Positions 34,034 to 43,590 of a stretch of 64,000 bases of DNA are shown piece by piece. The DNA lies in contig JAGBXX010000012.1 of assembly GCA_017629035.1 (NCBI GenBank), positions 62,001 to 126,000 on the forward strand. The letters are read 5' to 3'. This DNA comes from Alistipes sp. (lineage in GTDB: Bacteria; Bacteroidota; Bacteroidia; Bacteroidales; Rikenellaceae). The position numbers and the translations under genes were made by a program. The notes beneath the pieces are model-generated. The model did no database searches, had not been told where the DNA came from, and was given only the letters and a program-made list of their open reading frames with translations. Position 1 is the first letter of the stretch, and each line of letters starts with the position of its first letter.

Positions 34034-35167
34034 CTATTTTTTGAAGCAGTCCATCACGTTCATAGGCTTTGAGGACTCTGTATTTATAATCATAAACTGC
34101 ATATATGCGCTCATGGTACCCTTGTGGTCCACGCCGATACCTATCGAGCCTATCTGCTCATTCTGTTTCACCACATCGCCCTCCTTGACACTTATCTGGC
34201 TGAGGTGCGAGTATACCGACACATAGTGTCCGTGGGCAATCATCACTGTCGAGTGATTGGTGTTGTCGGTCAATATGCGCACAACCTTACCCTCGTAGAT
34301 GCTACGCACAGCATCGCCCTTCGAGCCCGATATTTTGACCATATTGGTCTGTATCTTCTCGGTCTTTCCGCCCGCTACGGGGAGATTTAGGGCCTTTGTC
34401 GACGACGAGAAGCCCTTACCCACCTTATTACCCTCGGTGAGCTTACGCAGCTCCTTAGTGGCCTTGTCGAGCTGCTGCTGCTGACGCTTCTGCTCGCTAA
34501 GAGCCCTCTTCTCCTGCTCCGAGAGCTTCTCGAAGTTGCGCTTTGCCTGGTCACGGTCACGCTCCAAATCACGCTTCTCGGCCTCGAGCGAACGCTCCAC
34601 CGAGTCGAGCTCCAAACGCCTCTCTTTCAGATCATTGCGCATAGCCACAAGGCGTCTACCCTGCTCTCTTATCTGCTCAGCAAGCTCTGCACGCTGCTCG
34701 GCAATATGGCGCACATTAGCCATGCGGTGGGCCGCATCCGAGATATCTGTGGCAGAGAATAGATAGGTGATCTCGTTATCTTGCGAGTAGTTGCGATAGG
34801 CCACACGCACCACCTCGGCATATATCTTCTTGTTGTGCTCCAGAGCCTTTACCAACGAGTCAATCTTGGTGTTAAGCTTCTGAGCCTCAACATTTAGCAT
34901 ATCTTGCTTGCGCTCAGTCTCAGCGATATACGACGTGCGAAGGTTCATCTGCTGTGTCAGCTTGTCCACCTGCTGCGTGGCACTACCCTTCTGTCGCTTA
35001 AGCTCGTTGACCTCTCTCTTTGTCTTCTCCAGGTCACGCTTATACTGCTCCACACGCCTCTTCTGCTCATCTACAGTCGTTGTCTTCTGCGCCACGGCAC
35101 TATCACACACAAGCATCGACACCAGGGCAAATAGGAGTGTAAATATATCTCTAACTACTCTACTCAT
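34034..35167 (-). CDS. EnvC-like murein hydrolase activator (degenerate M23)
   Basis: A 377-residue periplasmic protein with a signal peptide and a long coiled coil (about 27-240, rich in KRxVEQYKRDLEKTKREV and QLDKATKELRKL patterns), then a LytM/M23 domain. The catalytic HxxxD motif is missing (the place reads GSKGDAVRSIYEGKVV), and the usual LHFEIR is replaced by AYMQFMI, so the domain should not cut peptidoglycan. This is the EnvC pattern: such proteins activate amidases at the septum. Six bases separate it from the TPR gene. Confidence 0.88.
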   Translation of the reverse strand: MSRVVRDIFTLLFALVSMLVCDSAVAQKTTTVDEQKRRVEQYKRDLEKTKREVNELKRQKGSATQQVDKLTQQMNLRTSYIAETERKQDMLNVEAQKLNTKIDSLVKALEHNKKIYAEVVRVAYRNYSQDNEITYLFSATDISDAAHRMANVRHIAEQRAELAEQIREQGRRLVAMRNDLKERRLELDSVERSLEAEKRDLERDRDQAKRNFEKLSEQEKRALSEQKRQQQQLDKATKELRKLTEGNKVGKGFSSSTKALNLPVAGGKTEKIQTNMVKISGSKGDAVRSIYEGKVVRILTDNTNHSTVMIAHGHYVSVYSHLSQISVKEGDVVKQNEQIGSIGIGVDHKGTMSAYMQFMIINTESSKPMNVMDCFKK

Positions 35168-35172
35168 GCTTG

Positions 35173-36915
35173 TTACTTGGTTGATGATTGTTGTTTCAAT
35201 GTAGCAATATGCTCTGCAAGCTCCTCGCTATCGTAGCCCATCTCCAGGGCCTTCTTCCAGTATACCTCGGCCATAAACTTCTCGCCAAGAGCCCACAAAA
35301 TATCGGCATAGTGGGCAAGGTATGTAGGATCCTGCTGGCCACTGAGCGACAGCGCCTGCGACATATACTTCTTAGCCTCCTGGTCACGACCCATGAGGTG
35401 CAAAATCCAGGCGTAGGTATCCAGAGAATATGAGTTAGCACTCTTCTCGAGCACCACGGCAAGCTTCGACATTGCCAGAGCCTTCTCGAGCGAGCCACCA
35501 TTTATTGCCAGGAAGTAGGCATAGTTATTCAGCGCCATGCTATTCTCAGGATTGAGCTCGAGCGCCTTGTCGTAGGCCTTGAATGCCTGCTTCATACTAC
35601 CCTGTTCATTGTACATATCGCCTATGGTTGTCCAGAGCGAACTACGATCTTCGTCGTTCTCGGAGCGCTTAAGAGCCCAGCGCAGCAACCTTATTGCCGT
35701 CTTGTGAGCACCAAACTTGGCTTGCAACGATGCCGAGAGAGTCACTATATAGACATTCTCTGGGAAGAGCTCCAGGGCACGATCCAGATCATGTATATAC
35801 TGCATACCCTCCTCAAGCACCTCGTCGAGCTGAATGGCAAGAATATAGTCGTCCACCGTGACATTATCATCCTCGAGTCGGCGGTGTATGTAGTCAAATG
35901 CCTCCTGCTCCTGGCCACCGTAGTATAGGTGCTTGGTGTATAGCGCCACAATATCTCGGTTAGTGGGGTAGTCCTTAGCCAGAATGTGAATCAGACGGCC
36001 AATCTTGAAGTAGTTGTCGCGATAGAGCCCATCAGAATTTGTGTATCTCTTAACACGGCTAATCTTTCTATCCACTGAGAGCTTGCTATCGCCAATGATT
36101 CGCTCCTCGAGTTCAAATACTTTATCGAGATTCTCCTGCTCGACATAGTAATCCCAAAGCTCGTTGATGGTCTCGAGATTTGTTGTATCTACCTGATATG
36201 CCGCCTCGTACGAAGCTATGGCCAACGAGTCACGACCCGCCTTGGCATAGGCTTGTGCTAGTGTTAGATGAGCATCGACATCGTAGGGCGACTCCTGAAT
36301 AATTAGTTGTCCCTCGGCAATGGCCCTATCATACTGACGTGTGTCGAAGAGCAGCTCCTGCTTGAATTTTGAGAGTATCACATGGCGACCCATGCGGATA
36401 TCTGCCGAGTCGAGCACGGCAATAGCCGAGTAGGGCATACTCTTGACCAGGTATAGGTAGGCGAGATAGTAGTACGTGGCAGGTGTCATGTTGTCGATCA
36501 CCATGAGTCGCTTGAAGAGTGTGAAGGCACGATCGTAGTCCTCAACATCCATAAGCTTTTGGGCATAGCTCCACATATACCACTTGTTGGTAGTATCCTG
36601 AGCATAAGCTCTTTGCGAGAACTCCATGGCCTCGGAGAACTCCATATCATGAAGCTTGCTAAGGTTGTACAACGCAGGGGCATAGAGGCTATCCTCAGCG
36701 ATAATCTCACGCCACATACGCTCGGCACGCACCGTGTCACGCCAGATGACCATGCTCTTCACCGCCTCGGTATGTCGACGTCGCAGCGAGAGCGAATCGA
36801 TGACAACCTCCTCGCCAGCATCGTTTGTTGACACAAGGGGCCTATCGACAGCAGCGAATGCTGTCGAAAAGAGCATAACAAATAGTGCTAATAAGCTATT
36901 TACTAACCACTTCAC
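35173..36915 (-). CDS. TPR-repeat periplasmic protein
   Basis: A 580-residue protein with signal peptide MKWLVNSLLALFVMLFSTAFA and many tetratricopeptide repeats, for example YAPALYNLSKLHDMEFSEAM, YDVDAHLTLAQAYAKAGRD, GDMYNEQGSMKQAFKAYDKA and NSMALNNYAYFLAINGGSL. TPR proteins are scaffolds; here cotranscription with the EnvC-like protein suggests a role in cell envelope assembly or division. No promoter was found in the 68-base gap to pheS, whose terminator lies in that gap, so the upstream signal is unclear. Confidence 0.9.
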   Translation of the reverse strand: MKWLVNSLLALFVMLFSTAFAAVDRPLVSTNDAGEEVVIDSLSLRRRHTEAVKSMVIWRDTVRAERMWREIIAEDSLYAPALYNLSKLHDMEFSEAMEFSQRAYAQDTTNKWYMWSYAQKLMDVEDYDRAFTLFKRLMVIDNMTPATYYYLAYLYLVKSMPYSAIAVLDSADIRMGRHVILSKFKQELLFDTRQYDRAIAEGQLIIQESPYDVDAHLTLAQAYAKAGRDSLAIASYEAAYQVDTTNLETINELWDYYVEQENLDKVFELEERIIGDSKLSVDRKISRVKRYTNSDGLYRDNYFKIGRLIHILAKDYPTNRDIVALYTKHLYYGGQEQEAFDYIHRRLEDDNVTVDDYILAIQLDEVLEEGMQYIHDLDRALELFPENVYIVTLSASLQAKFGAHKTAIRLLRWALKRSENDEDRSSLWTTIGDMYNEQGSMKQAFKAYDKALELNPENSMALNNYAYFLAINGGSLEKALAMSKLAVVLEKSANSYSLDTYAWILHLMGRDQEAKKYMSQALSLSGQQDPTYLAHYADILWALGEKFMAEVYWKKALEMGYDSEELAEHIATLKQQSSTK

Positions 36916-36934
36916 CTAACAAAAAATATAAAAA

Positions 36935-36970
36935 GCCGAGGTGTGCGAGCCTTCAACCCACCACCTCGGC
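36935..36970 (-). terminator. terminator after pheS
   Basis: GCCGAGGTG/CACCTCGGC, 9-bp stem with an 18-base loop, followed on the minus strand by TTTTTATATTTTTTG. Confidence 0.7.
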
Positions 36971-36983
36971 ATTAGTCCTAAAA

Positions 36984-38009
36984 CTAAAGTGCGCTCTCGA
37001 ACTGGTTGAGGAAACGTACGTCGTTCTCGAAGTAGAGGCGCAAGTCACCAACGCCATACTTGAGCATAGCAATACGCTCAATACCCATACCAAATGCAAA
37101 GCCTGAGAACTCCTTAGGATCGATATTGTTTGCCTCCAACACATTAGGATCAACCATACCGCAACCCATAATCTCGAGCCAGCCAGTACCCTTACATACA
37201 CCGCAGCCCTTACCGCCACAGATTGAGCACGACACATCAACCTCAGCCGATGGCTCGGTGAATGGGAAGTACGATGGACGCATACGAATCTGCGCCTGCT
37301 CGCCAAAGAGCTCCTTAGCGAAGTAGAGCAACGACTGCTTCATGTCGGCAAACGACACGTTGCGGTCGATATACAAGCCCTCGATCTGGTGGAAGATGCA
37401 GTGTGCACGATATGAGATAGCCTCGTTACGGAACACACGGCCTGGGCAGATTACACGGATAGGTGGCTTCTGACGCTCCATGGTGCGCACCTGGATTGAC
37501 GAGGTGTGCGTGCGGAGCACTACATCGGGATTGCTCTCGATGAAGAATGTATCCTGCATATCACGTGCTGGGTGCTCGGGTGGGAAGTTAAGAGCCGAGA
37601 ATACATGCCAGTCATCCTCGATCTCTGGACCATCGGCCACGGTGTAGCCAAGGCGAGCAAAGATGCCCACAATCTCATTCTTAACAATCGAGATAGGGTG
37701 GCGTGAGCCCACCTGCTCAGCAGAGCCAGGACGTGTCATATCGTCGATCTTGGCAGCATTCATCGCCTGGGCGTTGCCAATCTCCTCCTTGAGTGTATTG
37801 ATGCGCTCGGTAGCGACATTCTTGAGGTGGTTGAGCTTCTGACCGAGCTCTCGCTTCTGCTCTGCAGGCACTCCCTTAAACTCCTCCATAAGCACGCCAA
37901 GCTCTCCCTTCTTACCAAGAATCTTGATACGGAATGCCTCGACATCGGCAGCTGTCTTGGGGGCAAAAGCCTCGATTTCAGCCAAAAGTTGTTCAATTCT
38001 GTTAATCAT
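36984..38009 (-). CDS. pheS: phenylalanyl-tRNA synthetase alpha subunit
   Basis: A 341-residue PheRS alpha chain, the catalytic half of the alpha2-beta2 enzyme that charges tRNA-Phe. It has the N-terminal coiled-coil tRNA-binding arm, the class II motif 2 region (VICPGRVFRNEAISYRAHCI), the FHQIEGLYID strand and motif 3 GFAFGMGIERIAML. A CSICGGKGCGVCKGTGW insert with four Cys looks zinc-finger-like and is usual in many PheS. The beta subunit gene (pheT) is not in this window. Confidence 0.97.
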   Translation of the reverse strand: MINRIEQLLAEIEAFAPKTAADVEAFRIKILGKKGELGVLMEEFKGVPAEQKRELGQKLNHLKNVATERINTLKEEIGNAQAMNAAKIDDMTRPGSAEQVGSRHPISIVKNEIVGIFARLGYTVADGPEIEDDWHVFSALNFPPEHPARDMQDTFFIESNPDVVLRTHTSSIQVRTMERQKPPIRVICPGRVFRNEAISYRAHCIFHQIEGLYIDRNVSFADMKQSLLYFAKELFGEQAQIRMRPSYFPFTEPSAEVDVSCSICGGKGCGVCKGTGWLEIMGCGMVDPNVLEANNIDPKEFSGFAFGMGIERIAMLKYGVGDLRLYFENDVRFLNQFESAL

Positions 38010-38092
38010 AAATATCGTGTATTTTATTATTTGCGTTCGTTTCGAATTTACACCTTGCGGGCTTCGAGTTTTTTATTTCATAAAATATCGTA

Positions 38093-38100
38093 CAAAGTTA
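38093..38100 (-). promoter_or_regulatory. -7 promoter element for pheS
   Basis: Minus-strand TAACTTTG, about 84 bases upstream of the pheS ATG. Confidence 0.55.
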
Positions 38101-38556
38101 CTAATATTTTTCGCAAATTAAAAGATTTACCGCACAATAATCTCGAATTATTCTCCACGGCCCAAAATCTTCACTCTTTTACACCATGCCGGGCAGCCAA
38201 TTTTAGCGATAAATTATAGTCGATTTTCGGCTTTAAAATGGTGAAAAAAGAGCAACCGAGTGACCACCAACACTTTTTGCACACTCTCTCATTTTATTTA
38301 CCTCTCTCTCGCAAATATATATAATCACACCTACCGCCACAAAACACTATTTATCAGCTATCAAATTATATTTCTAACCCAACAATAATAGTAGATTATG
38401 AATTTTATAAATATCCCGTTTTGCGCTATTTTACTCTATTGTTCGCACACCAACGCAAAAAGAGGAAAATAGGGTAGTGGGGTAGTGGTATAAAGGCCAT
38501 ACTCGCCCTTTGGGCGTAGGGTCCGAAAAAAAGCGAACTCTATCTTGCAAAAAACC

Positions 38557-38587
38557 TTTGTTCGTTAGCGTTTTTTTTGTACCTTTG
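38557..38587 (+). promoter_or_regulatory. promoter of yebC-ileS
   Basis: TTTG at 38557-38560 and TACCTTTG at 38580-38587 with exactly 19 bases between, the textbook Bacteroides arrangement. Leader about 45 bases. Confidence 0.75.
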
Positions 38588-38636
38588 TAGCATTGTGTTT
38601 ATATGAAGCAAAATTAACAACAAAAAATAGATTACT

Positions 38637-39371
38637 ATGGGAAGAGCATTTGAGTATCGCAAGGCGAGAAAGATGAAGCGCTGGGGTCACATGGCGCGAG
38701 TATTTACGAAGATCGGTAAGGAGATCGAGATGGCAGTTAAGGCTTCAGGTCCAGATCCATCATCAAACCTCCGTCTTCGTCTTCTTATCCAGAACGCTAA
38801 GGCAGAGAACATGCCTAAGGAGAACGTGGAGCGTGCTATCAAGCGTGCAACAGATAAGGATGCTGCAGACTACAAGGAGATGATCTACGAGGGCTACGGT
38901 CCTCACGGTATCGCCGTATTGGTTGAGACAGCTACCGACAACACAAACCGCACAGTAGCATCAGTTCGTATGTACTTCAACAAGTATGGTGGTACTCTCG
39001 GCACATCAGGCTCAGTAGGCTTCATGTTCGAGCATAAGTGCGTATTCAAGTTCAAGCCAACCGAGGGTGTTGACCTCGAGGAGATGGAGCTCGAGATGAT
39101 CGACTTCGGTGTTGACGAGTTCTACGCTGAGGAGGGTGAGGTAACAGTATACGCTGCTTACGAGTCATTCGGTCAGATTCAGCAGTGGATCGAGGCTAAG
39201 GGCTACGAGCTCGTATCGGGTGAGTCTGTACGCATCCCTACTGACACCAAGGAGCTCTCTGCTGAGGAGCGTGAGGCTGTCAACAAGCTCATCGAGCACC
39301 TCGAGGAGGACGACGACGTGACCAACGTCTACACTACAATGGCCGAGTCTGAGGACGAGGACGAGGAGTAA
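38637..39371 (+). CDS. yebC: YebC/PmpR-family protein
   Basis: A 244-residue YebC-family protein (TACO1 homologue). The N-terminus MGRAFEYRKARKMKRW and motifs NAKAENMPKENVERAIKRA, YEGYGPHGIAVLVE, TDNTNRTVASVRMYF and GGTLGTSGSVGFMF are diagnostic. Members have been described as transcription regulators and, more recently, as factors that relieve ribosome stalling. The C-terminus is very acidic (ESEDEDEE). ileS begins 53 bases after the stop. Confidence 0.95.
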   Translation: MGRAFEYRKARKMKRWGHMARVFTKIGKEIEMAVKASGPDPSSNLRLRLLIQNAKAENMPKENVERAIKRATDKDAADYKEMIYEGYGPHGIAVLVETATDNTNRTVASVRMYFNKYGGTLGTSGSVGFMFEHKCVFKFKPTEGVDLEEMELEMIDFGVDEFYAEEGEVTVYAAYESFGQIQQWIEAKGYELVSGESVRIPTDTKELSAEEREAVNKLIEHLEEDDDVTNVYTTMAESEDEDEE

Positions 39372-39424
39372 CAATCGTTCGGCACATTGTTATCTAATTA
39401 CTAATTACTCATTCTTAATTGATT

Positions 39425-42400
39425 ATGAGCAAGTTTACTGAGTATAAGGGTCTTGATTTGGCTGGCGTTGCCGACGAGGTGTTGGCACGCTGGACCAAGG
39501 ACGACACCTTTCACAAGAGCATAACAACACGTGAGGGCAACCCCACATTTGTATTCTACGAGGGCCCACCATCAGCTAATGGTATGCCTGGTATCCACCA
39601 CGTAATGGCACGTACTATCAAGGATGTATTCTGCCGCTACAAGACACAGCAGGGCTACCTCGTACACCGTAAGGCAGGCTGGGATACTCATGGTCTTCCA
39701 GTTGAGCTTGGCGTAGAGAAGAAGCTTGGTATCACCAAGGAGGATATCGGCAAGAAAATCACCATCGAGCAGTACAACAAGGAGTGCCGTGAGGCGGTAA
39801 TGGAATTTACTGACGTTTGGGAGGATCTTACTCGCAAGATGGGTTACTGGGTAAACATGGATGATCCATATATCACCTACGACAACAAGTTTATCGAGAC
39901 TCTCTGGTGGCTTTTGAAGCAGCTCTACGAGAAGAACCTTCTCTACAAGGGCTACACAATCCAGCCATACTCACCAGCTGCAGGTACAGGTCTTTCAACC
40001 CACGAGCTCAACCAGCCAGGTTGCTACCGTGATGTTAAGGATACCACTTGTACAGCGCAGTTCCGCGTGCTTGAGCCTAAGGCCGAGATGGAGGGCTGGG
40101 GTACACCTGTGTTCCTCGCTTGGACAACAACACCATGGACACTCCCTTCAAACACAGCACTCTGCGTTGGTCCTAAGTACGACTACGTAGCAGTACGCTC
40201 ATACAACCCATACACATCGGAGAAGATCACTGCCGTTATCGCAGAGCCACTCCTCTACTCTATCTTCAACAAGAAGGCTGAGGGTATCGCTCTCGAGGAT
40301 TACAAGGCTGGCGACAAGCTCATCCCATTCGAGGTTGTTGGTCGCTGGAAGGGTACCGAGCTCGAGGGCATGCGCTACGAGCAGCTCTTGCCATGGGTTA
40401 AGCCTGTTGAGGCTGACGAGAATGGCAACTGGACCGAGGCTTCGGCTAAGGCGTTCCGTGTGATCTTGGGTGACTACGTAACTGTTGAGGATGGTACAGG
40501 TATCGTTCACATCGCACCTACATTTGGTGCTGATGATGCCTTTGTAGCACGCCAGGCAGGCATCCCATCGCTCTTCATGATCAACAAGCGTGGCGAGACA
40601 CGTCCTATGGTTGACTTCACAGGTAAGTTCTTCCTCTCGGAGGAGCTCGACGAGAAGTTTGTTCAGGAGTGCGTAACACCTGAGTACAAGGAGTACGAGG
40701 GTCGCTTCGTGAAGAATGCCTACGACCCACAGTTCACTGTTGATGGTCGCTACGACGAGAAGGCTGCTGCAGCTGCCGAGAACCTCGACATCTACATCTC
40801 AATCCGCCTTAAGGAGACAAACAAGGTATTCAAAATAGAGAAGCACACGCACAACTACCCACACTGCTGGCGTACCGACAAGCCTGTGTTGTACTACCCA
40901 CTCGACTCATGGTTTATCCGCACAACGGCTCTTCGTGAGCGTATGATGGAGCTCAACAAGACCATCTACTGGAAGCCAGAGTCAACAGGTACAGGTCGTT
41001 TCGGCAAGTGGCTCGAGAATATCAACGACTGGAACCTCTCACGTTCACGCTTCTGGGGTACTCCACTCCCAATCTGGGCTACTGAGGACCGCACAGAGCT
41101 CAAGTGCATCGGCTCGGTTGAGGAGCTTATCGGCGAGATCGAGAAGGCTGTTGCTGCGGGCGTGATGACCGAGAATCCATACAAGAACTTCAAGGTGGGC
41201 GATATGTCTAAGGAGAACTACTCTACAGACAATATCGACTTGCACCGTCCATACGTAGATAACATCGTGCTGGTATCGTCTAAGGGCGAGCCTATGCGTC
41301 GTGAGCCAGACCTCATCGACGTATGGTTTGACTCTGGTGCTATGCCTTATGCACAGGTACACTACCCATTCGAGAACAAGGAGGGCTTCGACCAGGTATA
41401 TCCTGCCGACTTTATCGCTGAGGGTGTTGACCAGACACGTGGTTGGTTCTACACACTCCACGCTATTGCAACAATGCTCTTCGACTCTGTTGCCTTCAAG
41501 AACATCATCTCTAACGGTCTTGTTTTGGACAAGAACGGTAATAAGATGTCAAAGCGCTTGGGCAATGCCGTAGATCCATTCGAGGTACTCAAAAAGTACG
41601 GTGCAGATGCTACACGTTGGTACATGATCTCTAACTCACAGCCTTGGGACAACCTCAAGTTCGACGTTGATGGCGTTGACGAGTGCCGCCGTAAGTTCTT
41701 CGGCACACTCTACAACACATACTCATTCTTCGCCCTCTACGCCAACATCGATGGCTTCACTGGCCGTGAGGCTGAGATTGCTGTTGAGGAGCGTCCTGAG
41801 ATCGACCGTTGGATCCTCTCTGAGCTCAACTCACTTATCCGTGATGTTACCGCATCGCTCGAGGACTACGACCCAACTCCTGCGGCACGTCGCATCGACC
41901 AGTTTGTTAACGAGAACCTCTCTAACTGGTACGTGCGTCTTAACCGTAAGCGTTTCTGGGGTGGTGAGCTCACTGCCGACAAGCTCGCAGCATACCAGAC
42001 ATTGTACACATGCTTGGAGACTGTCGTGATGCTTGCAGCGCCTATTGCACCATTCATCACAGACCGCATCTTCTGCGACCTCAATGCAGCAAGTGGCCGC
42101 CACACAGAGTCATCAGTACACCTCGCATCGTTCCCTAAGTGCGACGAGAGCCTCATCAACCGTGAGCTCGAGGCACGCACAGCACTCTCGCAGCAGGTAT
42201 CATCAATGGTACTCGCTCTGCGTCGTAAGGTGAACATCAACGTACGTAAGCCTCTCTCAAAGATCATCATCCCTGTTCTTGACAAGGAGATGGCAGCACG
42301 CATCGAGGCAGTACGTGCGCTCATTATGAACGAGGTAAATATCAAGGATATCGAGCTTATCACCGATACTACTGGCATCATCACCAAGCGTATTAAGCTA

Positions 42401-42910
42401 AACTTCAAGCACTTCTGCCAGCGCTATGCGCCACATGCTAAGGCTATGTCGGCACTTATCGCTCAGTTTACTCAGGAGCAGATTGCCGAGATTGAGGCTA
42501 ACGCCGAGACTACTCTCGAGCTCAATGGCGAGAAGGTTGTTGTTACAGCTGCCGACTTCGAGATCACATCGGAGGATATGCCAGGTTGGTTGGTGGCCTC
42601 TGAGGGCAAGCTTACCGTGGCTCTCGACATCACTATCACCGACGAGTTGCGTCGTGAGGGTGTGGCACGTGAGTTGGTAAACCGTATCCAGAACATCCGT
42701 AAGGACTCTGGCTTCGAGGTTACCGACAAGATCCGTGTTGAGATCGAGTCTAACGAGCTCACAGCACCTGCTATCGAGAGCTTTGCTGACTACATTGGTC
42801 AGCAGACTTTGGCCGTTGAGGTTAAGGCTTCAGCAGCTCCTGCAGGTGAGTTTGTTGTTGACACCGACATCGACGAGGTAGCACTCAAGATTGCCGTTAC
42901 CAAGGCATAA
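39425..42910 (+). CDS. ileS: isoleucyl-tRNA synthetase
   Basis: 1161 residues from the ATG at 39425; a TTG six bases earlier is ignored. Class I synthetase for tRNA-Ile with editing of misactivated valine. The HIGH equivalent is GIHH at 56-59 (PSANGMPGIHHVMA), the CP1 editing domain includes FLAWTTTPWTLPSNTALCVG, and KMSKR is at 707-711. The anticodon domain and a long C-terminal extension follow, without the Cys-rich zinc finger of E. coli IleS, which is the eukaryote-like long form common in Bacteroidetes. It has its own T-tract terminator. Confidence 0.97.
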   Translation: MSKFTEYKGLDLAGVADEVLARWTKDDTFHKSITTREGNPTFVFYEGPPSANGMPGIHHVMARTIKDVFCRYKTQQGYLVHRKAGWDTHGLPVELGVEKKLGITKEDIGKKITIEQYNKECREAVMEFTDVWEDLTRKMGYWVNMDDPYITYDNKFIETLWWLLKQLYEKNLLYKGYTIQPYSPAAGTGLSTHELNQPGCYRDVKDTTCTAQFRVLEPKAEMEGWGTPVFLAWTTTPWTLPSNTALCVGPKYDYVAVRSYNPYTSEKITAVIAEPLLYSIFNKKAEGIALEDYKAGDKLIPFEVVGRWKGTELEGMRYEQLLPWVKPVEADENGNWTEASAKAFRVILGDYVTVEDGTGIVHIAPTFGADDAFVARQAGIPSLFMINKRGETRPMVDFTGKFFLSEELDEKFVQECVTPEYKEYEGRFVKNAYDPQFTVDGRYDEKAAAAAENLDIYISIRLKETNKVFKIEKHTHNYPHCWRTDKPVLYYPLDSWFIRTTALRERMMELNKTIYWKPESTGTGRFGKWLENINDWNLSRSRFWGTPLPIWATEDRTELKCIGSVEELIGEIEKAVAAGVMTENPYKNFKVGDMSKENYSTDNIDLHRPYVDNIVLVSSKGEPMRREPDLIDVWFDSGAMPYAQVHYPFENKEGFDQVYPADFIAEGVDQTRGWFYTLHAIATMLFDSVAFKNIISNGLVLDKNGNKMSKRLGNAVDPFEVLKKYGADATRWYMISNSQPWDNLKFDVDGVDECRRKFFGTLYNTYSFFALYANIDGFTGREAEIAVEERPEIDRWILSELNSLIRDVTASLEDYDPTPAARRIDQFVNENLSNWYVRLNRKRFWGGELTADKLAAYQTLYTCLETVVMLAAPIAPFITDRIFCDLNAASGRHTESSVHLASFPKCDESLINRELEARTALSQQVSSMVLALRRKVNINVRKPLSKIIIPVLDKEMAARIEAVRALIMNEVNIKDIELITDTTGIITKRIKLNFKHFCQRYAPHAKAMSALIAQFTQEQIAEIEANAETTLELNGEKVVVTAADFEITSEDMPGWLVASEGKLTVALDITITDELRREGVARELVNRIQNIRKDSGFEVTDKIRVEIESNELTAPAIESFADYIGQQTLAVEVKASAAPAGEFVVDTDIDEVALKIAVTKA

Positions 42911-42933
42911 CAGGGTTATAACCTATATTAAAG

Positions 42934-42962
42934 AAGTGTGGTTCGCTATGCGTATCACACTT
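42934..42962 (+). terminator. terminator after ileS
   Basis: AAGTGTG/CACACTT stem followed by a run of T (42961-42968). Confidence 0.75.
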
Positions 42963-43048
42963 TTTTTTAATAATATATTTGCGTATTTCATAATTTTTGC
43001 TTAATTTCGCTTATTATAAGAGTATAACCGTACTAAAACGTTACGATT

Positions 43049-43423
43049 ATGGCAGAGGAGAAGACCCGTTACAATGACGCCGAGCTCGAAGAGTTCCGTC
43101 TATTGATAGAGCAGAAATTAGCTTCGGCACGTGCCGATTATGATATGTTGCGCACAGCTACCAGCAATGAGAACGACACTGAGGACTCATCGCCAACATT
43201 CAAGGTTATGGAGGAGGGTGCTACAACACTCTCTAAGGAGGAGTATGGCCGCTTGGCACAGCGTCAGGCTAAGTTTATCCGCAACCTCGAGATGGCACTT
43301 GTTCGTATCAAGAACAAGACCTATGGTATCTGCAAGACCTCGGGCAAGCTCATTCCACGTGAGCGTCTGTTGCGTGTGCCACATGCTACAGAGTGTATCG
43401 AGGTGAAGAATGCCCGCAAGTAG
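43049..43423 (+). CDS. DksA/TraR-like protein with half of the zinc site
   Basis: A 124-residue DksA/TraR-type protein: an acidic N-terminal coiled coil, then the C-terminal finger region (TYGICKTSGKLIPRERLLRV). In a C4 finger the Cys would be at 95, 98, 116 and 119; here Cys95 and Cys116 remain while 98 is Ser and 119 is Val. DksA family proteins enter the RNA polymerase secondary channel and modulate initiation; whether this one binds zinc or polymerase is uncertain. It stands alone between ileS and fba and ends in a GC-rich terminator. Confidence 0.9.
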   Translation: MAEEKTRYNDAELEEFRLLIEQKLASARADYDMLRTATSNENDTEDSSPTFKVMEEGATTLSKEEYGRLAQRQAKFIRNLEMALVRIKNKTYGICKTSGKLIPRERLLRVPHATECIEVKNARK

Positions 43424-43447
43424 GCTATCACTACGAGTTAATCTATG

Positions 43448-43468
43448 GGCCCGAGAATATCTCGGGCC
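43448..43468 (+). terminator. terminator after the DksA-like gene
   Basis: GGCCCGAG/CTCGGGCC, perfect 8-bp stem, 5-base loop, then TACTTATTTATAT. Confidence 0.8.
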
Positions 43469-43535
43469 TACTTATTTATATATAGTAGTATAATCGCTAC
43501 CAAGAGAGCCGAGGTAGGGTAGTGATACAAAAAAA

Positions 43536-43570
43536 TTATGGGGTCATCCTTTTCCAGGATAACCCCATAA
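43536..43570 (-). terminator. terminator after fba
   Basis: TTATGGGGTCATCCT against AGGATAACCCCATAA, 15 aligned positions with one mismatch, followed on the minus strand by TTTTTTTTG. GGTTATCC-type core. Confidence 0.8.
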
Positions 43571-43590
43571 TCTATTTAGACAATCCTCGA

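Larger units (their letters stand above)
38010..38636. other. long divergent intergenic region, pheS / yebC
   Basis: 627 bases, very AT-rich in the middle, with the pheS promoter at one end and a full promoter for yebC at the other. A small hairpin CGCCCTTTGGGCG is at 38504-38516 and a short direct repeat GGGTAGTG precedes it. I see no tRNA, small RNA gene or plausible frame; a small RNA cannot be excluded. Confidence 0.5.

Noticed and set aside
38010..38636. A small RNA or tRNA in the long pheS-yebC gap
   Set aside because: No cloverleaf or conserved RNA element seen; only promoters and a small hairpin.
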